A stretch of 64,000 nucleotides of DNA, taken from NCBI GenBank assembly GCA_016926155.1, contig JAFGPC010000073.1:1-64000 (forward strand), given 5' to 3'. The notes beneath the pieces are model-generated. The model did no database searches, had not been told where the DNA came from, and worked only from the letters and a program-made list of their open reading frames with translations. Below, one piece after another: positions 38,301 through 47,300 of this stretch (position 1 is its first letter; each line of letters starts with the position of its first letter). The position numbers and the translations under genes are program-made. The stretch comes from Sedimentisphaerales bacterium. GTDB lineage: Bacteria; Planctomycetota; Phycisphaerae; Sedimentisphaerales; Anaerohalosphaeraceae.

Positions 38301-41300
38301 ACTCTATGTGGAGGATGGATCCGTACTGCATGGCTGGAATGAACTCGGCCAGACTTGGGATGAAGGCCTCTTTAACTTCAACCAGGATCCGTTGTTCCTG
38401 GCCGGATATTACCTAAGCCAGATCGCATCGGGTCAGGAGGAAGACAGTCCCTGTATTGACATTGGTAGTGATATCGCCGGCCGGTTTGGGCTGACTGGTA
38501 TATATACCACTCGTACGGATGGTGTAGGTGAAGATCCGGACAGCATTGTAGATATTGGATATCATTACCGGGAGCCCGCCCCGCCGATGCGTCTGATCCT
38601 TACCGTCATTGGTGAAGATTGGGGCGATGTCACCTATGAACCGATTACCGGTATCTACGATGAAAAAACCGAGAGCTACCTGTTCCCGGTCGGCACAATT
38701 GTCAAGTTAACGGCCACTCCGAAACCGGGCTACCGGATCCGGCGGTGGGTTGGAACCGATGATGAGCGCACCTACCTCTGGCACGAAAGCGAGGCGGAGG
38801 TAACGATGGATCAGGACCGTGTGGTTGAGCTCGAATTCGAAGCGGATATAGCACGTATCTTAACGGTTCCGGAGGCGTATCCGACGATTGAAGATGCCTT
38901 GGCAGTCGCCAGCGGCGGAGACACGATCGTTGTGGCGCCGGGAGTGCACTATATAACGGCTCCCGAGGGGATTGATTTTGGCGGTCGTGACGTTCGCCTG
39001 ATCAGTACGGATCCGGACGATCCTCAGGTGATCGCGGCGACCATCATTGATTGTCAGGGGGCACGCTATACCCCCAAGCGGGCTTTCCATTTCCACAATC
39101 GCGAAACATCTGAATCGCTGATCAGCGGATTGACCATCCAGAACGGTTTCTGGATCGGTTCTGTAGGTTTATCTGGTGTTATTACCCTGACGGATCCCTG
39201 GCCGTCAGCAATTCCGCCGAACGCGGATGCCCCGAATACGGTCATGAGGGCCGCTTACGGAGAAGATGCACGTGGTTTCGGATACGGCGGCGCGATCTTG
39301 TGTGAAGAGGGTAGTTCCCCGACGATTGAAAACTGCGTCTTTAAAAATTGTACGGTTTTGGGAGGATGGGCCGGTGATGGAGCCGCCGGCGGGACATGGC
39401 CTAATCAGTTGGGCGGACCTCACTCACAATCCGGAGGGCATGGAGGAGCAGCGGCAGGCAACGGTTTTGGTGGAGCTATCGCTTGTATTTTAAACAGTAG
39501 CCCCACGATTCGTTCCTGCAGCTTTGAAGGCAACATAGCAGGTGGAAGTCGAGCAGGTGATGGTGGTGATGCAGGCCCCTCGGGTGGCGGTCATGAAGGT
39601 TGCGGCGGTGACGGCGGCGATGCCCTAGGCTTTGGACGCGGCGGCGCGGTGTACTGTGACCGCAAGAGCAGCCCCCTCATTATGGACTGTGACTTTAAGA
39701 ATAATGAAGTATTTGGGTCAGTGGCTGGTTTAGGCGGCCTGATGGCATCCGGTTCGGAATGGGATCCCTACTGGCCGGCGCATGATGGCTTTAATGGGAC
39801 TTCGAACAGTTATGAAAGAATCGCCGGAGGCGCCATTTTCTATGGTCTTAATTCCAATGCGCAGATCTCCCATTGCACCTTTGAGGGCAATAAATCGTAC
39901 GACAGTATAGAATATGGATTATACTATCAATATCGTCAGGAACTGAATCAGGTCGAATCCTACCTCTATACAAAGGGCGGTGCGATCTACTCCGATCCCA
40001 ACAATAGCATTATATTGCAGGATTGTGACTTTACCGGAAACCTCGGTGGTGCGGTCTATCTCACCTCGTCTTGCTGGGTAGATGTAAAGGATTGCACCTT
40101 TACCGCTAATGGCAGTTCGACCGAGATAACCCAGTTCCTGCCATATTACAATCTGGGATTATATGATTCTTATTCCTTAACCGATCCGGTTATCTCAACG
40201 GATACTCCTGCCGGTGCTCTATATATCGGACCTCTGTGTTTTAGTGTCCATGTTGAAGATACCCGGTTCTCAAAGAACTTTACCTTTGGCGATGGTGGCG
40301 CTGTAACCTGCAAGAGTGATGCCGATTTTGTGGAATGTTATTTTGCGGAGAACGAAGCCGATCGATTTGGTGGGGGTTTCTTTGCCTATGATTCCACACG
40401 CGATCCCAATGATCCTATGGCGTTTATAACGCTCGACAAGAGCACCTTTATGAGTAACCGTTCACTCCATGGTGGCGCCATGTGGCTGCGGGAAACCAGG
40501 GTTAAAGCGCAGGACACTCACTTCTTTGCCAACCGGGCCGAAACCGGCGGTGCTATCCTGGCAGCGGATACGGATCTGACTCTGGATGGTGGTATCCTTC
40601 GTGATAACCAGGCAACACTGAGCGATGGACATGGTGGCGCCATTCTGATGGCTTCAGCTACCGGGTATCTACGGAACCTCATTTTCGAGAACAATACGGC
40701 GTTAGGTGAGAATGCCTATGGTGGCGCTGTGAGCTTCTACGGCAGCGATTCACGAGAAACTCAGATCATCGAAAATTGTCTATTGACAGGAAACCATGCC
40801 GGTAATAGCGGTGGCGCCATAGCCTGCCGCATCTTTACAGAAGCGCAAGTCCGCAATTGTACTTTGGTCAACAATACGGCAGAGCAATTCGGAGGTGGCA
40901 TCTTCTGTGACTGGTCTTCTTATCCGAAGATCTCTGATTCGATCCTGACTGCCAATGTGCCCCATGCCGTCTATGAGGAACAGATTGGTGGAAATAGCAT
41001 TGTTCGATATTCACTGTTCTATGACAACGTCGAAGATCTTTTTGACGCTAATACCGGTCTTGGATACAACGGTGCTGCGGCGATTAATGCATTACAAGGC
41101 AATGAAAGCAACACTGGAGGGGATCCTTTGTTTGTTGCCGGGCCTTTCGGATCCTATTATCTTGACCCGATCTCTGTGGCTGTCGACGCCGGCAGCAATA
41201 CGGCCGAGAATCTGAATCTGGATGATCGAACCACTCGTACGGATGGCCAGCCGGATACAGGTACTGTGGATATTGGTTACCATTTCAAAGACATTTCAGG

Positions 41301-44300
41301 ACTGGCCCAGTACACGTTGACGGCCGTGGTTGATGGCGGTCATGGTGCAATTACACCCATTTCCGGCACATACTATGCGGGTTCGGCCGTTACAGTTACT
41401 GCCATTCCCGATAAGGGATACACAGTTGACTATTGGGGCGGCGGGACCGTGAATGATGCCTCTCTGAACACTACCAATATAGTCGTCATGAATTCCGATA
41501 AGTATATTACAGTTCGTTTTAAACAGCCGCGCGTGCTTCTGGTGGGAAGCGGGACGAATTATACGACCATCCAGCATGCCATTCAGGAGGCCGAAGACGG
41601 GGATATCGTTTTGGTCAAACCCGGTCAATATATTCCTGCTTATCCCTTCGGAATTATCAATTTCCTGGGTAAGAACATTACCCTGTCGGGAATGAATCCC
41701 GATGATTCCGAAAGTGTGGCTTCCACGGTATTACAGGGATACAACTTCTACGTTTTCAATGTCGGTGAAGAATCGATTATTGAAGGTATCACGATTCAAG
41801 GCGGCCAGATGTGGCTGGTCAATAGCTATCTAACCATTCGCAATTGTGTATTTGAAAATACGCATGTAACAGGTGCCAACGGAACCGATGGCCCCGATTG
41901 CAACAACGGTCCTCGGGATGGTTATAACGGCTCGAGCGTTTACGGCGGTTCGATGAGAATGTATCACAGTTCACCGAAGGTGCTCAATTGCCGATTCCAG
42001 GGCCTTTCGGTAACCGGCGGTGACGGAGGTCGGGGCAGTAATGGTTGTGATTTCCATCCTGAAGGATGGGATGGTGGTTGGGCCGGTCGGGCCTATGGCG
42101 GCGCCGTTTATATGGGATTTGGCAGTGCTCCTGAGTTTTTGGACTGTGAATTCATCAACTGTTACGCATTAGGCGGAAATGGTGGTAATGGTGGGGATCA
42201 CCTATCCCCGGATTATGGCGGACGTGGTGGAAACTGGATCTGGCCGGACTTCATTGAAGACAGCTCGTTTACCTGGTGGGACGGATGGGAGTGGGGCGAT
42301 AAATACGACAACTATTTGTGGTATGGTATCTATCGTCTCTACGACTGGAAGCGCTGGGCGCACTGGTATGATCTACAAGATTACCATAGTTGGGAAGATT
42401 GGGACAGCCAGAGGCAATACGATCCGTATGAAAACGCTTTTGAAGAATACTGGCGCTATAGTGGATATGGCGGGGCTGTCTATTGCGATTTCGACAGCAG
42501 TCCGAAATTCACAGGCTGTCGTTTTGAAGATAACCATAGTTATGGCGGCGTCTCCGGTATTGGCGGCAATGGTATAAATGCTCCCTGGCCCAATCGAAAT
42601 CTCAATATTGAAAACGGCGGCGGTGCTTTGTTTGCCACGCGCGGTAGCAAAGTGGAAATGGCCGCCTGCGTCTTCCGCGCCAACAGTGCTGATCCTTCGA
42701 CGCTCTATGATACCGATCCGGGCGATCAGAACCCCGGTTTGGATACGTATGACGATTACTATGTCAGCTTCGGTGGCGGTGTGGCCTGTACCGAAGAAAG
42801 TACGGTTGAAATGACCGAATGTACATTCGAGTCCAACCAGGCGGCCATTGGTGGAGGCTTCTATTGGGCGGATACAACTGCTCAGATAGCGGATTGTAAT
42901 TTCCTGGCAAATAGTGCTTACCATGGTGCCGGTCTTTACTCTGCCCATGCGGATGGTTCGATAAGTGGTCTGTACGCTTCATTTAACCTGGCAGCACTGG
43001 ACCCGGCCGCATGGATTGATCCGGATGAGGATGTTCAGACCGGACAGGGACCTGTGATTCTGCCCGATCTGCCTCATGCCATTAATTTCGGCAATGGCGG
43101 TGGATATTTCTGCCTCGCCTCGCTGGTCGATGTTCGAGACAGCATATTTGAGGATAACCGGGCAGCCGGTGCCGGCGGTGGTATCTACTATGCCGGAAGC
43201 GATCCGGATGTGACGGTCTCTACTATCCTGCATAATACTCGCCTCACTCGTAACGCTGCGGGACGGGATGGTGGCGGTGTATCCGCCGACTGGTACAGTC
43301 GATTACGGATTACCAACTCTACTCTCGCGGAAAACACGGTAACCGGTACGGTCGGGGCCGGGGCCGGATTTGGCGGTGGACTCTATTGCTCCTACGGAAG
43401 CGATGTGGATCTGGTCAACAGCATCCTCTGGGGCAATATTGCCGTCGACGGTGCTCAAGTCGCCGTCGGAAGCGGTGATCTATATGGAGCTCGTCCGTCC
43501 ACTGTTCGGGTAAGCCACAGTGACATCGGACCGGCATACGATCCCAATGCCGTATTAGAAGTGATTGATGGCGAGCCAACGATTTCTCTTCCGCCTCAGA
43601 GCGGATCCACAGCGCTGATGATTGAGCAGGAAACGATTCTGCAACAGTATGCTTCGGGTACCGAACAGGCAGACCTGATTGTCACTCTGCGTCAGCCGGT
43701 AGAACTGCGAAAGAGCATGGACTGGAACAATCCCTTCTCCGTTCAGGTATACCGATCTGAGGTTGCTCGACGAATCGATTCAGCGCTGGCTATGTTGCCG
43801 GCAACGGAATATACCTTGAAATATCGATATGAAAACATTGCCGCTTTTAGCGGATCCATCACACAAAGCGCCTTGAATCAGCTCATGGCCAATCACATGG
43901 TGATCTCCATTGAACCGGTCCGGTATGTCCGACCAACCCTGCGACAAGCGATTGCACTGGCCAATGCCACCCAGGCACGGCAAGTGTATGATGGAACCGG
44001 CACGGCGGTAGCGATTATTGATAGCGGTGTGGATTACCGACATCCGATGCTTGGTGGCGGAGCGTTTCCGAACGACAAGGTCATTGGAGGGTATGATACG
44101 GGCGATAATGATGCGGATCCCATGCCATCCGACGAGGCTCACGGTACTGCCTGCGCCGGTATCGCCGCCGGGACACTAGGCGAAGTAGGCGATTACATCG
44201 GCGGCGTGGCATTCAATGCCAAAATTTATGCGCTTAAGATTACTACCGATACCGGCCTTTGGCCTACAAACTCGACGTTAAACGCCTGGGATTGGTGCAT

Positions 44301-47300
44301 CACTCACCAATATGATGATCCGCGAAATCCCATTCTTGTAATGAGTAATAGTTGGGGTAATTACGTATTCTATGAAGATCCTGCAGTGGCCGATGCGTTC
44401 TCCCCGGCTCATACTCAACTGGCCACTTTGGCAGTGGAACGCGGCATCACAATTCTGGCTGCCTCAGGCAATGAGTACTCGGCGGGTCAGGGTATTATCT
44501 GGCCGTCGGCCATGTCCGACGTGATCAGTGTTGGTGCGGTCTTTGACACGACGGATCAGGTGACCCCGTATACCAACATGGATGAACTTCTTGATATACT
44601 GGCGCCGGGCGATCCGATGTATACTACAGATATCGTTGATCTGGGTGGGTATGATCCCGGGGATTATTACCCCTATTTCGGTGGTACGTCTTCGGCATGT
44701 CCGTTTGCCGCCGGTTGTGTCGCCAGCATTCAGCGATCGGCCATGCTGCAGATAGGACGATTCCTGACACCTGGCGAGATTCGGACACTGCTGATCAACA
44801 CCGGTGTCCCTGTGACCGATACGAAGGTTGCGATCACCAAACCGCGAGTCAATCTCGGTCTGGCTGTGGCCAATCTGGTTCCCGTTCCGATCTTTGTCGA
44901 AGAGGGATGCGAGTTAACCGGTTGGGATCCCATTGATCAGTCCTGGGATCCCGAAACGTTCAATCTGGAAATGGATCCCCTGTTTGTCGGTGACTATTTC
45001 CTCAGCGAGATTGCTGCCGGTCAGTTGAAGGACAGCCCGTGTCTCGATGCCGGGAGCGATATGGCTCTAGCGTTTGATCTGGATACTTATACAACGCGTT
45101 CAGACAGCGTGCCGGATGATGGTATCGTTAACATGGGTTATCATCATCGTTTGTTTGAGCCGGAGACGTACTTCCTTTACACGAACATCAATGCGTACGG
45201 TCTTGATCTGCTCTATGGTTACGAGCCTCAGATTACACCGCATGATCCGGACGGTATCGAGTGTCTGCAATACACCCAGTTTGAACTGGAGATTGTTCCG
45301 CCTCCGCCGTTTGGATACGAAGTGGTCTGGAGCGGCACTGATGACGACACGCTTACCGGTCCGATCAATGTCGTAACCGTGGACAGCAATACCGCGGTGT
45401 TGGCTGAGTTCGTGAAAGTGGCCTTTGAATTGACGACCGAAGTGACGGTGGATCCAGATCTGCTGCCGAATTTCGAGGCCGATATGACACCTCCGGAAGG
45501 GCTATATGAACCGTTCGAGGTGGTCGAGTTGAACGTTACGCCTCCGCCGGCCGGATTCCAGGTTAAATGGATCGGCACCGATGATGATTCAGTTGTGGCG
45601 GCGCGGAACTTTGTAACGATGCTTGCCGATACGAAGGTAGAGGCGTCCTACGAGCCGGTGGAGTCCAAGTACTATGCGATCATCGTAGGTATCAATGATT
45701 ATCCCGGCGTCTTTTATGATTTGCAATGGTCCAATCGGGATGCTTCACAGTTCTTCCAGAAACTGGTCAAGACGGATGTCTGGGACGAAGAGAACATGTT
45801 TTTATTGCTCGATTCACAGGCAACCAAGACCAACATCCAGGTAGCGTTCCAGACTCTAGCCGATGAGATGGATTATGACGATGTCTTTGTTTTCTATTTC
45901 TCCGGCCATGGCACCGCTGCGACGGATACCTTCCCGATTGATGAAGCCGATGAACTGGATGAGTTCTTGGTCGACAGTGGCGGTGAAATGATTCGGGATG
46001 ACGAGATGGCCGACTGGATTCGAGCATTGCCTACCGACCAGTATGTCGTGTTCCTCGATACGGGGTACTATGGACAAACTCCGACAGGCGACTTTATTCC
46101 GAAGGGAATCGGGGTGGATGTGCCCAAGCCGGGCGACGGTTTTGGAGTGGATCTTATTCCGCATGAAACCATCCTTCCGGACGGAACGCTCTTTGTGTCC
46201 GATCCGAATGGCGCCGGAGTGGTCGTGACCGCGGCAGGCGCCGATCAGGTGGCCTGGGAGTATCCCGAATTGCGACACAGCCTGTTTACCTACCAACTGC
46301 TCAAGGCAATAGACGGGCAGGCCGACCAGCAGGGTGATATAGACCTGTGGGTCAGCGGTGAAGAGTCCTACCATTATACGGTGGAAGCTCTGGAGGCCTG
46401 GCTGAATACATGGAACGAGATCGGTGTATTGCCGTCAGTCGTGGATCAGCAGGTACGGATGTATGACGCTGTGCCGACAAAGGAGGTCCGTTTTGTTCCG
46501 GTTGTCCAATCTGATGTGGGCGCCCCGGCAGTTACTTACTATGTTCCCGGTGACGCCAAGAACATCCAGGAAGCCGTCGAGATGGCCAAGGACGGGGACC
46601 TCATCATCCTGGCGGCCAATGTTTATGATGGTGGTGGAATCGTGATTGACAAAGCGGTTACGATTACCAGCACCAATCCGGACGATCCGGACATCGTAGC
46701 CTCGACGGTGATCAACTGCGGTGGATTCTTCCAGAGAGGAGTATACTTTACAGGCAATGCCGGTCGGGATGCGGTTCTCAATGGGGTAACTATCCGTGAC
46801 GGTCGGTGGACGGCTTCAGGGGCGGAAGCGGGCACATTTGACGGCAGACTTATCGGTGGCGGCGGTATTGTGGTTGGTTATCAATCCTCGCCGACGATCA
46901 AGAACTGTGTTATTCAGGGCTTCCAGTTAACCGGCGGAAATGCGATAGCCGGCAGTTTCCCTGACGGGTCCGATGGCGGATTTGCTCTGGGCGCCGGGGT
47001 GTTGATCGCCAATGAAGCCGAACCTTTGTTTGTGAATTGTACGATTACCGATTGCCATGTGATTGGTGGTAACGCCACAAGCGGCGTCAGTGCTGATCCG
47101 GGTGATCCGACGGCCGATCCGGTAGTGCCTCCGGTTACAACGGCTGGCCGTGGCGGTTGGGGCGGCAGTGCCCGGGGTGGCGGGGTTTACATCTCCGCCG
47201 GCGCCAAGCCGATCTTTGAAGCCTGCACCATCAGTGGTTGCACGGCGACCGGCGGCAACGGCGGCAACGGCGGCAACTACGCCACGATCTACGGTGTCGA

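Noticed and set aside
45661-46480. Active bacterial caspase (metacaspase) as a cell-death effector
   Set aside because: The Cys position is Gly and the domain is in an exported protein, so it is unlikely to be a working intracellular death protease.
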